A DNA stretch of 64,000 bases from CAWEPK01 sp963835595. GTDB taxonomy: Bacteria > Desulfobacterota > Syntrophorhabdia > Syntrophorhabdales > WCHB1-27. The notes beneath the pieces are model-generated. The model saw nothing but the letters and a program-made list of their open reading frames with translations, did no database searches and was not told where the DNA came from. Position numbers and translations under genes: made by a program. The first letter of the stretch is position 1. Each line of letters opens with the position of its first letter. Positions 45,833 through 56,197 of this stretch are shown here, piece after piece. The stretch spans positions 310,001 to 374,000 of the forward strand of contig CAWIGL010000003.1 of NCBI GenBank assembly GCA_963835595.1, written 5' to 3'.

Positions 45833-47125
45833 ATGCGGATACTCGTCGTAGGCGGCGGGGGCAGGGAACATGCCCTAGTCTGGAAGCTCTCCCAGTCTCC
45901 CAAGGTAAGCGATATCTTCTGCGCGCCGGGCAACGGCGGGATCTCCCGCATCGCCGCCTGCGCGGAGATTGCGGCGACGGACACGGCCGGGCTGCTCGCG
46001 CTTGCGCACAAGGAGCGGATCGGCCTCGTCGTCGTCGGGCCCGAGATCGCGCTTGCAGCGGGCATCGTTGACGCCTTCGAGGCTGCGGGCATACCCATCT
46101 TCGGCCCCTGCGAGGCGGCCTCCCGCATCGAGACGAGCAAGGTCTTCGCAAAGACGCTCATGGAAAAATACGCCATACCGACCGCCTCCTTCAAGGTATT
46201 CACCTCGTATGGCGCGGCCCTTGCCCACATAAAGGCCCTCGTCCCGCCATACGTCGTGAAGGCCGACGGCCTGTGCGCAGGGAAGGGCGCCTACGTCATC
46301 GACAGCCCGGAAGAAGGGGAAAAGGCGCTCAAGGAGCTTTTTATCGACCGCGTCCACGGCGCGGCTGGCGACAGGGTGATCGTCGAAGACTTCCTGCCGG
46401 GCATCGAGGCGTCGTATCTGGCCCTGTGCGACGGCGCGTCCGTCTTAGCCCTGCCGCCTTCCCAGGACCACAAGGCGCTCCTCGACGGCGACAAGGGGCC
46501 GAACACGGGCGGCATGGGGGCCTACACCCCTGTGCCCTTCATAGACTCAGGGCTGGCCCGTGAGATCGACGCATCCATCATGAAAAGGACCGTGGACGGC
46601 CTCAAGGCGGAAGGGATACCTTACAAGGGCGTCCTTTACGGCGGCCTGATGCTCGGCCTAGCGGCCCCGTCGGCCGCCAGGCCCTATGTCCTCGAATTCA
46701 ACGCGCGCTTCGGCGACCCGGAGACGCAGCCGATACTATTCAGGATGGAGAGCGACCTCTTGCCTATCATCTCTGCATGTGCAGAAGGGGACCTGCGCAG
46801 GGCAGGGCCTATGGAATGGAAGAAGGGCGTCGCCGTCTGCGTGGTCGTCGCCTCTGGCGGCTACCCCGAAAAGCCTGAAAAGGGCAAGCTCATAAAGGGG
46901 TTGGCCGACGTGGAAGGGCAAAAGGACGTCTTCGTCTTCCACGCCGGGACGACGCGCAAGGGGAACGAATACTATACGTCGGGCGGTAGGGTGCTCGGCG
47001 TCACGGCCCTGGGCGGCACTTACGCCGAGGCCATAGAGAGGGCCTACGCCGCGGTATCTTGCATACAATTCGAGGGGATGCAGTATCGCAAAGACATCGG
47101 GAAGAAGGCGTTGAAGACCGCATAG
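45833..47125 (+). CDS. purD: Phosphoribosylamine-glycine ligase
   Basis: Second step of purine synthesis. 430 residues: RILVVGGGGREHALVWKLSQS, CAPGNGGI, VVGPEIALAAGIVDAF, the ATP-grasp part (PYVVKADGLCAGKGAYV, VIVEDFLPGIEAS, PSQDHKALLDGDKGPNTGGMGAY) and EFNARFGDPETQ. RBS AAGGAAGGGCC. Frame intact. Confidence 0.97.
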   Translation: MRILVVGGGGREHALVWKLSQSPKVSDIFCAPGNGGISRIAACAEIAATDTAGLLALAHKERIGLVVVGPEIALAAGIVDAFEAAGIPIFGPCEAASRIETSKVFAKTLMEKYAIPTASFKVFTSYGAALAHIKALVPPYVVKADGLCAGKGAYVIDSPEEGEKALKELFIDRVHGAAGDRVIVEDFLPGIEASYLALCDGASVLALPPSQDHKALLDGDKGPNTGGMGAYTPVPFIDSGLAREIDASIMKRTVDGLKAEGIPYKGVLYGGLMLGLAAPSAARPYVLEFNARFGDPETQPILFRMESDLLPIISACAEGDLRRAGPMEWKKGVAVCVVVASGGYPEKPEKGKLIKGLADVEGQKDVFVFHAGTTRKGNEYYTSGGRVLGVTALGGTYAEAIERAYAAVSCIQFEGMQYRKDIGKKALKTA

Positions 47126-47178
47126 AGAGCCGGCGGAAGGCGCACAAAAACCGCCGCCGCGATAAGGAGACGATAACG

Positions 47179-48243
47179 ATGGCAAGGGAGTATAGGATAG
47201 GCGTAATACCGGGAGACGGGACGGGTCCGGAGGTCGTGGCCGAGGGGATCAAGGTGCTCGACGCAGCGTCGGCCAAATTCGGCTTCACCCTCAAATACAC
47301 ACACTATGACCTGGGGGGCGAGCGATACCTGAAGACTGGGGAGACCCTGCCGGCGGCCGTCCTTGCCGATCTCAAATCGCAGCAGGCGATCTTTCTCGGC
47401 GCCATCGGCCACCCGGACGTGCCGCCCGGCATCCTGGAGAAGCAGATATTGCTCCAGCATACGCTTCGACCTCGACCAGTATATCAACCTGCGGCCCGTC
47501 AAGCTTTACGAGGGCGTAGAGACGCCGCTCAAGGACAAGGGGCCGGCGGACATCGATTTCGTCGTCGTGCGGGAGAACACGGAGGGTCTTTACACCGGGG
47601 CGGGCGGAACGTCCTCAAGAAAGGCACGCCTGACGAGGTCGCGGTCCAGGAGTCGATAAATACGAGGAAGGGAGTCGAAAGGTGCATACGCTTCGCCTTC
47701 GACCTGACCAGGCGGCGCAACAAGGGGAAGAAGCTGACCCTCTGCGGCAAGACGAACGTCCTCACGTACGCCTTCAACCTCTGGGAGAGGGCCTTCTACG
47801 AGGTGGCGAAGGAGTACCCGGACATCAAGACCGATTACGCCCACGTAGACGCCACGGTCATGTGGATGGTGAAGAACCCGGAATGGTTCGACGTCATCGT
47901 GACGGACAACATGTTCGGGGACATCATCACGGACCTGGGGGCGATGGTCCAGGGCGGCCTTGGCATCGCCTGCGGCGGGAACATCAACCCTGCAGGGGTC
48001 TCCATGTTCGAGCCTATAGGCGGCTCGGCGCCGAAATATACGGGAAAGAACGTGATAAACCCCATCGCCGCGATCTTCGCCGCAGCCATGATGCTCGACT
48101 ACCTGGGAGAGACGCAAGGCGCCCTGGCGATGGATGCGGCAGTTGCCCGCGCGCTGAAGAACGATGTCAAGTCCGTCGACGCCGGCAGGATGGGTATGGG
48201 GACGCGCGAGCTGGGGGACCTTATAGTCCGTTATCTGGGTTAG
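47179..48243 (+). CDS. Isopropylmalate/isocitrate dehydrogenase family protein, two frameshifts
   Basis: 354 codons from ATG 47179 (AAGGAG upstream). IGVIPGDGTGPEVVAEG is the family start, RFDLDQYINLRPVKLY and VVVRENTEGLYTGAGG lie in another frame (breaks near 47465 and 47605), and YAHVDATVMWMVKNPEWFDVIVTDNMFGDIITDLGAMVQGG-type sequence closes the active site. Most like 3-isopropylmalate dehydrogenase (LeuB) or the related NAD-dependent tartrate/isocitrate enzymes; no leuA or leuCD neighbour here to decide. Confidence 0.87.
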   Translation: MAREYRIGVIPGDGTGPEVVAEGIKVLDAASAKFGFTLKYTHYDLGGERYLKTGETLPAAVLADLKSQQAIFLGAIGHPDVPPGILEKQILLQHTLRPRPVYQPAARQALRGRRDAAQGQGAGGHRFRRRAGEHGGSLHRGGRNVLKKGTPDEVAVQESINTRKGVERCIRFAFDLTRRRNKGKKLTLCGKTNVLTYAFNLWERAFYEVAKEYPDIKTDYAHVDATVMWMVKNPEWFDVIVTDNMFGDIITDLGAMVQGGLGIACGGNINPAGVSMFEPIGGSAPKYTGKNVINPIAAIFAAAMMLDYLGETQGALAMDAAVARALKNDVKSVDAGRMGMGTRELGDLIVRYLG

Positions 48244-48524
48244 ACTGCGCTTTCATCTCCTTGAGCTTCTTGCTCAGGGTGTTCCGGTTGATGCCGAGGA
48301 GCTTCGAGGCGCGCAGGACATTGTCGTCCGTCATCTTCATGGCGGCCGCGATGAAGATCCTTTCCATCATCGTCTGCACGTTCTGCAAGTATATTATCCT
48401 TCTCACTGACCTTCGAGATGAGCAGCTTCTCGACGATGCTCTCGAGCTTACCCTCGACCTGCTTGTAAAGCCGGTTGATCTCCGCGGCGCTTATCGGCTG
48501 TTCTTTAAGAGGGGATGTCGTCAA
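48221..48524 (-). CDS. Fis-type helix-turn-helix protein, one frameshift
   Basis: About 100 residues. N-terminal frame MTTSPLKEQPISAAEINRLYKQVEGKLESIVEKLLISKVSE in pattern, then a break near 48392, then MMERIFIAAAMKMTDDNVLRASKLLGINRNTLSKKLKEM, the Fis-family C-terminal HTH as found in NtrC-type regulators. Here it stands alone, without the sigma-54 ATPase domain. The 3' end overlaps the dehydrogenase gene by 23 bp. Confidence 0.8.
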
Positions 48525-48560
48525 TTGTCGGCCTTTTATGGCCGGGAAGGAACGTCGCTT

Positions 48561-48906
48561 TTAGTCCTCGCTCCGGTGTCTGTTATATCTGGTGGTTCTG
48601 ATAAGAGATATTATGTTAACTTCTCCCCATCCCTTATCAAGCTTGATAATCTCTTCCACCTTCCGCTCCGTTATGGAGTACTTAACAGTCGAGCCGCAGC
48701 GCTCGTTCCGCACTATCCCCTTCGTCCGCAGGAGTGACAGGTGCTGCGACACCGTGGACTGCGGAAGGTCGAGGGCGCCGCAGATCGTGCTCGACGCACT
48801 TATCCGTCCCCAGCAGCGTCTCCATGATCCTGATCCTTACAGGGTGGCCGATAGTCTTGAGGATATCCGCCCATCTTGCTGTAGCCGTTCCCTTCCATCC
48901 CTCCAT
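48561..48906 (-). CDS. ArsR-type winged-helix regulator, frameshifted
   Basis: About 115 residues. ADILKTIGHPVRIRIMETLLGTDKCVEHD begins the winged helix; after a break near 48775 the recognition helix reads STVSQHLSLLRTKGIVRNERCGSTVKYSI. A further shift near 48876 is possible (MEGNGYSKMADILK would then be the start). ArsR-type metal or redox regulators share this fold; the sensing site is unclear, with one Cys in TDKCVEH. Confidence 0.78.
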
Positions 48907-49072
48907 TATGTTATTAAAACCCCTTGAAAGTGTCAACCAAAATAAGATCACAAGCTCCACAAGCGACGGGCGCCCCGGCGCCTCCCTGACGCCCTGCGCT
49001 TACGTCGCAGCAACCTTGATACGGCCGCTCTCCTTTTCTCACCGTAGCGGTAATAAAAGGCACGCAGCAAGG

Positions 49073-49830
49073 TCATGTACGCCTGCCGCCGCTTGAGCGC
49101 GCATCCCCAAAGCCCGGTGCAAGACGCCTGATCTCGTCGGCCTCCAGGAAACGCCATTCCCCAGCCTTCAGGCCGGACAGCGTGACGGGGCCTACGCGGA
49201 CGCGGCGCAGCCTGAGCACATGATGGGCAAGCCCCTCTGCGAGCCTCCTTATGTGGCGGTACTTGCCCTCTGTCACGACAATCCTGTACCACGTGTTCTT
49301 CTCGGCCCACCTGATCGGCGCGATGGCTTTCACGCCTGTATCTCTCGCCTTCGACCGTAAGACCGGACGGTGGCACGCCCCATCTCTTCGGGCGTGAGCC
49401 GCCCCGACAGCTTAACATGATATTCTTTCTCAACGTTGTATCGAGGATGCATGATATGATTGGCTAATTCGCCATCGTCCGTGAAGATCATAAGGCCCTC
49501 GGAGGTATAGTCGAGCCTGCCGACGGGGAAAAGCGTCCCCTCCAGGCTTATGAGGCTGCGGGCGAGCGGCCGGTCCTTGCCTTCCGTGTCGGCAAGGTCG
49601 GAAAGGTAGCCTATAGGCTTGTAAAGGGCGACGTAGCGCCGCTTCCTGGCGGGACTGACGGCCTCATTGTCGAGCCACACGACGTCCGAGGCCGGATCGA
49701 CCGGCATGGGCAGGGTCCGTCACGATGGCCCTGTTGACCTTCACCCTCCCCGACCGGACGATCTCTTCCGACTTGCGCCGCGACGCAACGCCGCGCGGGC
49801 GATGAACTTTGCGAGCCTCTCAGTCGCCAT
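49073..49830 (-). CDS. RsuA/RluB-type pseudouridine synthase, several frameshifts
   Basis: About 250 residues. MATERLAKFIARA starts an S4 RNA-binding domain (KSEEIVRSGRVKVNRAIVTDP in pattern), then RYVALYKPIGYLSDLAD, the catalytic block LFPVGRLDYTSEGLMIFTDDGELANHIMHP and, after a break, VTEGKYRHIRRLAEGLAHHVLRLRRVRVGPVTL. Breaks near 49780, 49705, 49345. Modifies 23S or 16S rRNA. Confidence 0.85.
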
Positions 49831-49861
49831 ACGGCGCGCCCCTTGGGCCGGCGGGTCTACA

Positions 49862-50880
49862 TCACATTCCCCTCAGCCCGGCCGCCACGTCTTCCGGGGC
49901 GACCATGCAGGCGCTCTCCATGTGGAGCTTCTCGAAATAGCTCACGTCCGCGGCGTTTACCGGGGGAAGGAACCGCCTGGCGACGATCCTGCCGTTTACG
50001 CGGAAATGGTCCTCGTCGTCGGGGGCGGAGAATATGGAGAGGTTGAAGCCGGCCACGTTCTCCCTGTCCAGGTAGGCGAGGACCTTGTTGAAACCCTGCC
50101 CGAAGTCGGCCCAGTCCGCTCCGTCGAGCGCAAAGAGGGAAGGCGCGCGAAAAACGCAGCCGACGTCGATGTTGCCCTTCGGCGCGAAAGGCGTGTACCA
50201 GAAGACGCGGCCGTCCTGCCGACGGCGCGCTCTCCCAGCCGCGTCTCCTCTTCTTCGAGGGCGTCCCAGAAGACCGCCTTTTCTCGCGCGCGGAAGTCTG
50301 CGCTCTTCTCGATCATCATCCTCTGGTAATTGGTCGGGTGCTCGCCGGCTATGCCCTGGACATGCGGGTGGACGAGGCTCCCGCCCGACATGGGCATGTA
50401 GTTGCAGTTGACGGAGCAGTACCGCGCGGCGCCGTCTTTCTCCCTTACCTTCCGGAAGACGCCGGACGAGCGCCTCGATGCCCTTCACGACGCACCCCTT
50501 TGCCGCCAGGGCCGCCATATCGAGGTAGTGCTCCCTGCACATGATGGCGACGAGCGAGTACTTGTCAAAGGCCAGGAGGTTGGGTATGATCCTCACCTCG
50601 CCGTCCACGAGCTGCTCGCTGCCGAACATGGCCGGGTCGAGGCGGGCGGTCATGGCGGCCACGTTCTCCTCGCAGAACGGGCATTTCGCTGCGAGCGACG
50701 CGGCCACGAGCCGGCGCCGGGTCGAAGCGCCGGCAGCTTTCTCGCCGGGAAATTCATTATCCTCGCCGTCAGGCCGGTCAGGGGGTCCCAGCGGATCTCC
50801 GACCTCGCCTCGAAGGGCTCGAAGTCGCGGAAAGGATCAAGGTACCTGCTCGACTCAACCAATCGTCTGAATTCGATCAT
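49862..50880 (-). CDS. GalT-like nucleotidyltransferase (HIT superfamily), several frameshifts
   Basis: About 339 codons. ATG at 50880 behind GAGGGGTG gives MIEFRRLVESSRYLDPFRDFEP and then SEIRWDPLTGLTARI. A zinc site CPFCEENV and AFDKYSLVAIMCREHY follow; another frame carries SGGSLVHPHVQGIAGEHPTNYQ, whose HPHVQ is the active-site motif of galactose-1-phosphate uridylyltransferases. Breaks near 50700, 50470, 50235. Nucleotide sugar or adenylyl transfer is likely; exact substrate unknown. Confidence 0.8.
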
Positions 50881-50944
50881 CTTCACCCCTCGCGTAACTA
50901 AGCCCCCGGCCCCAGCCCTTCCATCGGACTTTTCCGTATCTCAT

Positions 50945-51732
50945 CTATCTCACTTCATCCATAAGACCTGGCAGCAGGTCGATCAACGCGTAGAACAGGC
51001 CAATCAGGCCGTCGCCGGCAATCGCGTAGAGAAGGGCCCCGACGGAGAGGAAGGGACCGAAGGGGAGCGCGTACTTCATGTCCTTCGCCCTTGACAGCAT
51101 CAGGGGGATGCCGACCACGCACCCTACGAAAGAGCCGGCGACGAGCGCGAAAACGACGCCCTTGATGCCGCAAAAGGCGCCGATCATGCCGAGGAGCCAT
51201 ATGTCGCCCCCGCCCATCCCCTCCCCTTTCCGCAAAAGCTCGTAGGATTTCTTGATGGCGTAGATCGACGCCGCAGCCCGCGAGCGCCCCTGCAGCGCGT
51301 CGAAGAGGCCGAAGGAGGGCCTGAAGAGGGAAAGGGCGACGCCGAGGACCGAGCCCGCCCAGGCTCAGCCTGTACGGGATTATCCGAAAATCGAGGTCGA
51401 TGAGCGATATGACGACGAGAAGGCACGCGAAGACGAGCAGGACGGGCAGGTCGAAGGAAAGGCCGAGCACCCGGTAGAAGAGCGACGAAGAGCGCCGCGG
51501 TGAGCAGCTCCACCAGGGGGTAGCGGACCGATATGGGCCGGCCGCATCTCCTGCACCGGCCCTCGGAGCAGCAGCATAGCTCGAGGAGCGGAACGTTGTC
51601 GTAAAAGGCTATGGGCGCGCCGCAGGCCGGGCACCTGGAGCCGGGCCGCACGATGGAGACCTCCCTCGGTATGCGGTGGATGCAGACGTTCAGGAAGCTG
51701 CCCACGATTGCCCCGAGGACAAAAAAAAGCAC
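50945..51732 (-). CDS. Prepilin peptidase / N-methyltransferase (A24), two frameshifts
   Basis: About 262 residues. GTG start at 51732: MLFFVLGAIVGSFLNVCIHRIPR, the typical N-terminal methylase part with Cx2C pairs (CPAC and CRRC around FYDNVPLLELCCCSEGRCRRCG). In two further frames SLIDLDFRIIPYRL and GMGGGDIWLLGMIGAF hold the catalytic aspartates (LDFRIIP and GxGD). Breaks near 51480 and 51360. Cleaves and methylates type IV prepilins or type II pseudopilins; no pilin gene is near. Confidence 0.86.
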
Positions 51733-51992
51733 GTCTACGACAGGGTGGAGGGATGCTCTCGCTCATCGGATCACATTATCCGACGCGGTAAATGCCTTTT
51801 GGCGCCCTGCCGCAAGTAGCTTATTCTACCAGACGGGGCTATTTTATCAATGCGAAAAAGTAAAAGCCGGCGCATACGCGCGGGGCCGCCTTCGCGGCGC
51901 GAAAAACCGGCGGGAGCGCGAAGACATATCGACTGTATGCGAAGAGATACATTCGGGGCGCGGACGGCGGATGGCCGGGCGGGGATATTCCC

Positions 51993-52022
51993 TTGACAAG
52001 GAAGCCGCCAATCGGTTACATC
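51993..52022 (+). promoter_or_regulatory. Promoter of the tRNA gene
   Basis: TTGACA at 51993-51998 and TACATC at 52017-52022 (18-nt spacer; TTACAT gives 17). The tRNA starts 13 nt downstream. The remaining upstream sequence 51733-51992 has no gene; it contains a GGCCGCC-TTC-GCGGCGC hairpin near 51890. Confidence 0.65.
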
Positions 52023-52034
52023 TATACCACAGAC

Positions 52035-52107
52035 GGGCCCATAGCTCAGTTGGTAGAGCCACCGGCTCATAACCGGTAGGCCCCTGGTTCGAGGCCAGGT
52101 GGGCCCA
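52035..52107 (+). tRNA. tRNA-Met (CAU)
   Basis: 73 nt. Acceptor stem GGGCCCA/TGGGCCC, D arm GCTC-AGTTGGTA-GAGC, anticodon arm ACCGG-CTCATAA-CCGGT (anticodon CAU), T arm CCTGG-TTCGAGG-CCAGG, discriminator A. CCA is not encoded (AAAA follows). It lacks the mismatched first pair of initiator tRNA, so it is an elongator tRNA-Met or, less likely, the tRNA-Ile2 that reads AUA after lysidine modification. Confidence 0.93.
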
Positions 52108-52215
52108 AAAAAGAGAACGGTGGATGGCTGGAGAATTTGACGATACTCACATAGGCAGGACCAAAAAGGGGTGAGCAGAAATGCCACCCCTTTTAAATTT
52201 CTGGGAGGGAGCACA

Positions 52216-52927
52216 TTGAACGAAGAATTGGAAACCCTCTGTCAGGTGCAGAAGATCGATACGAAGATCATCGAGAACGAGAAGAAGAGGGCCGTCGGAC
52301 CGCAAAAAATCGAGGAGATGCAGAACAAGATCAGCCGGACGAGGGAGAAGACTCGCGAAGGAGAAAGAGATCATAGAGGAGCTCGAAAAGGAAAGAAGGA
52401 AGAAGGAGATCGAGCTCGAAGGGGAAAAGGCGCAGGTCAAGAAGGTCGAGGCCAAGCTCCATGAAGTGAAGACCAACAAGGAGTACCAGGCGATCCTCAA
52501 GGAGATCGAGGCGGCAAGGACGGCAAACGACAAGACGGAGGAAGACATCATCCTCCTCATGGAGAGGATCGAGGAGCTAAAAAAAGACAACCAGGCGTCC
52601 CAGAAGGAGCTTGCCAAGAGGGAGCAGGAGGTCGGCCAGGAGGTCGGCGAGCTTGAGAAGGAGATAAAGGCGGCCGACACCATCATAGAAAAGCTCCGCG
52701 CCGAGCGCCGGAGGCTGCTCGTCGACGTAGGCGCCGGCCTCAAGGAGCGCTACAACATACTCATCGAGAAGAGGGGCGGCCTGGCCGTCGTCAACGTCAA
52801 GAACGGCACCTGCCTGGGGTGCTTCATGAATATCCCGCCGCAGTTGTTCATCGAGGTGATGAGGAACAGCAGGATCATCACCTGCCCGAGCTGCAACAGG
52901 ATCTTCTGCTACCAGGAAGAAGAATGA
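52216..52927 (+). CDS. C4-type zinc ribbon coiled-coil protein (DUF164/CT398-like), one frameshift
   Basis: 237 codons. TTG start at 52216 behind GGGAGGGAG. Long coiled coil (NEELETLCQVQKIDTKIIENEKK onwards in pattern, and ELKKDNQASQKELAKREQEV), then the zinc ribbon CLGCFMNIPPQL...CPSCNRIFCYQEEE. A break near 52350 separates the two frames. Family members sit next to rnpB or Nif3-like genes in many bacteria and bind sigma-54 or other partners in some; role here unknown. Stop overlaps the RNase HI start (ATGA). Confidence 0.87.
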
Positions 52928-53315
52928 AGGAATGGCATATTTACATCGACGGCGCCTCGCTGGGCAACCCCGGCCTTTCCGGTGCCGGGATGGTCGCCTT
53001 CGACGAGGACGGCAACGAGGTCTGGAGGGAGGGCGTCCACCTGGGCCGGATGACGAACAACATGGCCGAATACGAGGCGCTGATACGGGCGCTGCGCAAG
53101 GTGGGGGAGCGTGCCGCACTGCCCGTCCGCATCTATACGGACTCGCAGCTCGTCGCTAACCAGGTCTGCGGCAAGTACCGCATCAGGAACGAAAGGCTGC
53201 GGGTCTATCTCGAAGAGGCGCACCGCCTCATTGGAACGCTCTCGCATTTTTCTGTAAAATATATTCCGAGGGAAGGAAACAGGCTTGCCGACAAGCTGGC
53301 GAAAGATGCGGCTGC

Positions 53316-53679
<364 letters not shown>

Positions 53680-54094
53680 TTTTTGATCCCTCCCCGTTCT
53701 GCCCCCCCTACCCTTCCGCGGCGAAAGCTATTTTAAAACCCGATTATCCGATGGCCCTTCCCCTCCGCGAAAGTACCCTTGCCCGTCCTTAATGTGTTAT
53801 TGCCGCCGCCTTGAAATAGTAAGCAAGCTGCCCAAGAGGCGACCTCTTAGTACGATATTTTCTTCCTCCACAAACTGAGGACAGTGAGAAATCGTAAAGA
53901 GTTCACGTGGTATTCGTGCGGCCCAGAAGAGAGGACAAGTCACGTTGGTCAACTCCGTTACCCCAACTGAAGAGGGCTTCGACAGAATCGAGAATATACA
54001 AGTACATGGAACAGGTGGTATACTTGGAGTTAGGGGAAGTGTGTGGTTTGCCTGAAATGAAGAATCAAGGAATTCAAGTGACGAGGACAATAAC
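53680..54094. other. Intergenic region with no supported gene
   Basis: 415 bp between rnpB and the MazF module, AT-richer than surroundings. The plus-strand frame reads peptide-like for a stretch (EIVKSSRGIRAAQKRGQ and VHGTGGILGVRG) but contains TGA stops, which might be the remnant of a PIN/DUF3368-type toxin gene. Too weak to annotate as a gene. Confidence 0.4.
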
Positions 54095-54289
54095 ATGAAT
54101 ACAAAAGAGGTGTTGATAAACGAGATCGAAGAAGTCCCTGAGCCGTTTCTTTCTGAAGTGCTCGACTTTGTCCATTTCCTTAGGGCAAAAATCCTTCGGG
54201 AAAAGCTGGATATCGCCATCATGAGCGAATCCTCCTTGGGAAAGGACTGGCTGACTCCAGAGGAGGACGAAGCATGGGAAGGTTTGTAA
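54095..54289 (+). CDS. DUF2281-type antitoxin
   Basis: 64 residues: MNTKEVLINEIEEVPEPFLSE, LDFVHFLRAKI, and acidic tail DWLTPEEDEAWEGL. DUF2281-like proteins act as antitoxins to MazF/PemK or RelE toxins. Overlaps the toxin gene by 16 bp, typical of translational coupling. Confidence 0.85.
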   Translation: MNTKEVLINEIEEVPEPFLSEVLDFVHFLRAKILREKLDIAIMSESSLGKDWLTPEEDEAWEGL

Positions 54290-54606
54290 AAGGTGCCGTT
54301 GTCGTCATCCCCTTCCCTTTCTCCGACCTAAGCCAATCTAAAAGGCGACCTGCCCTTGTTGTGGCTCCGCTTGAGGGAAACGATGCCATTCTTTGCCAGA
54401 TAACAAGCAAGGCCATTAAGGACAAATACGCCATCTCAATCGACGAAGTTGATTTCGAGTCAGGAGGCCTTAGACAAGCCGGCAACATAAGACCCAACCG
54501 GCTGTTCACGGCAGACAACCGTATTATCCTTTACCTGGTTGGCGTCATCAAGAAAGACAAGTTGACCCAAGCTATTGAAAAAGTGGTTGAAATAATAAGG
54601 GAATAA
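54274..54606 (+). CDS. MazF/PemK-type toxin
   Basis: 110 residues: MGRFVKGAVVVIPFPFSDLSQSKRRPALVVAP, the first strand with the DLS-x-x-KRRPALVV signature of PemK/MazF, then QITSKAIKDKY and GNIRPNRLFTADNRII. Sequence-specific mRNA interferase; second gene of the module. Confidence 0.93.
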   Translation: MGRFVKGAVVVIPFPFSDLSQSKRRPALVVAPLEGNDAILCQITSKAIKDKYAISIDEVDFESGGLRQAGNIRPNRLFTADNRIILYLVGVIKKDKLTQAIEKVVEIIRE

Positions 54607-54692
54607 GGAGGGCGGGGGGGGATGAGCGTTGTTGAGGACGGGAGGATGGATGGGTATTATGAAGAGGGTGACGAATAACGGAATCAACGAAA

Positions 54693-54730
54693 CTACGTCC
54701 CCAAAGTGCTCCTACGTCCCCAAAGTGCTC
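54693..54730 (+). repeat. Perfect 19-bp tandem repeat, two units
   Basis: CTACGTCCCCAAAGTGCTC occurs twice head to tail at 54693-54711 and 54712-54730, between the MazF gene and the lipoprotein gene. Confidence 0.9.
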
Positions 54731-54806
54731 CCATGATTGCAAGACCCGACCCCGTGGTCCTCGCCATGGTCCTCACATGTCGGGCCACAAACAAAGGAGA
54801 ACGAAA

Positions 54807-55466
54807 ATGAAGCAAAGAGCCAATCTCTACGCGATGCACGTGGCTGTGCTCATTGCGGTGATGACAACCTGCCTCATTATCGGATGCGATAATCCTTTTA
54901 CAGGATCAGGCAATTATCCTGTTACAACGGCACAATCGACGAAGACATCCGAATATGGCCTGTCGCTTGCCGGCAAAATTGATCTCAAGGGGAACGTTGA
55001 TGATCTGAATAACGATTTGGTCCTTTGTAAGACGGTCCGTCCATTACGCGCAGGCGACAGTCTGGCGGCTTATACCAGCACAGATAGGGCGGTGAGCTTG
55101 GACAATCGAGTGGTTGAAGCAAACGGCCGGTCTGCAACTTATCCGCTCTTAGCCTTACTCAAAGACGCAAACGGCAGAGTCGGTAGTATCGTGCTTGCCG
55201 ATGCGCAACTTAAACTAGATGTGCCTTCACGCAAGCTGGTCAAGCGTAATGGCTGCCTGATTTTCGCCATGCGTGAGCTCAAAGCAGGCCAGGCATTTAA
55301 GGTGCTCTACAATCCCGATTTAGGCGCCGCATCCATTGAACGGGAGACAGTCAGCGGTATGATAACGCCCGTTCTTCTTATAACTGTCGGATCAGACCCC
55401 AAGCAAGACAAGGCGCGCCAACTGGTAAGTTTGTGGGCAGCAGCCGACAGCTTGGCCGGCAAGTGA
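54807..55466 (+). CDS. Lipoprotein of unknown function
   Basis: 219 residues from ATG 54807 (AAAGGAG upstream). Signal sequence with lipobox LIIGCDNP at about residues 27-34. The rest is soluble (YGLSLAGKIDLKGNVDDLNND, RVGSIVLADAQLKLDVPSRKLVK). No family recognised. Codon use and GC are lower than in neighbours, suggesting an acquired gene like the toxin module before it. Confidence 0.75.
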   Translation: MKQRANLYAMHVAVLIAVMTTCLIIGCDNPFTGSGNYPVTTAQSTKTSEYGLSLAGKIDLKGNVDDLNNDLVLCKTVRPLRAGDSLAAYTSTDRAVSLDNRVVEANGRSATYPLLALLKDANGRVGSIVLADAQLKLDVPSRKLVKRNGCLIFAMRELKAGQAFKVLYNPDLGAASIERETVSGMITPVLLITVGSDPKQDKARQLVSLWAAADSLAGK

Positions 55467-55728
55467 TTAGGTATCTGGTGAATTGCGGCGCACTCTCGCC
55501 TAGCCCGGCGCAGTCCCGACTTTTATAATTAGCAAAAAAAGAGAAGCGTTAGAGGGGCCTTGTTTCATTCGTGACGGTCCGTCATAAACCCCCTTTTTAA
55601 GAGAGGCCGTCACGCACGAGGCCCGTCTTCGATTCATAACATAATATTGTTCCCATTCGATTTAGATTCTTGATTGAATGTAGGCAATATGTTATAGAAT
55701 TCACAAGACCCTCGCGGAGGATGGACCG

Positions 55729-56181
55729 ATGAGCAAGTTTCTGGATAAGCTGTTTATACGGATCATGGAGAAGGAAGACCTCGATTTCATCGTCAATATA
55801 GACACGAAGGTGCTCGGCGAGACGCGCCGCGACTACTGGCTTACCAAGATCGTCAAGCAGGCGGAGTCGAGGCCGCACGACGCCTCCCTGGTCGCCGAGG
55901 TGGACGGAAAGGTGGTGGGCTTCATCCTCGGAGAGGTAAGCGGATGGGAGTTCAAGGTCCCCAACAACATCGGGTGGATCGACACGATAGGCATCGACCC
56001 CGACTACCAGAACCGGGGCATCGCGAAAGAGCTTGCCAACCTGTGCGTCCAGAACCTGAAAAAATATGGGGTTGACACGATCTACACGCTCGTCAACTGG
56101 AACGACTGGGACCTTCTCCAGTTCTTCCACGCGATGGGGTTTTCACGGGGGGACATGATAAACCTGGTGCTCAGGGTTTAG
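55729..56181 (+). CDS. GNAT family N-acetyltransferase
   Basis: 150 residues. FIRIMEKEDLDFIVNIDTKVLG begins the fold; the acetyl-CoA loop is IDTIGIDPDYQNRGIAKELANLC, followed by FFHAMGFSRGDMINLVL. RimI-like size. RBS GCGGAGGATGG. Divergent inverted repeat GTGACGG...CCGTCAC lies upstream at 55572-55612. Confidence 0.93.
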   Translation: MSKFLDKLFIRIMEKEDLDFIVNIDTKVLGETRRDYWLTKIVKQAESRPHDASLVAEVDGKVVGFILGEVSGWEFKVPNNIGWIDTIGIDPDYQNRGIAKELANLCVQNLKKYGVDTIYTLVNWNDWDLLQFFHAMGFSRGDMINLVLRV

Positions 56182-56197
56182 CGCCCTTCCCTGCCCT

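Noticed and set aside
53797..54222. 141-codon minus-strand frame between rnpB and the MazF module
   Set aside because: Serine-rich shadow of the antitoxin start and non-coding region; no ribosome-binding site or family resemblance.
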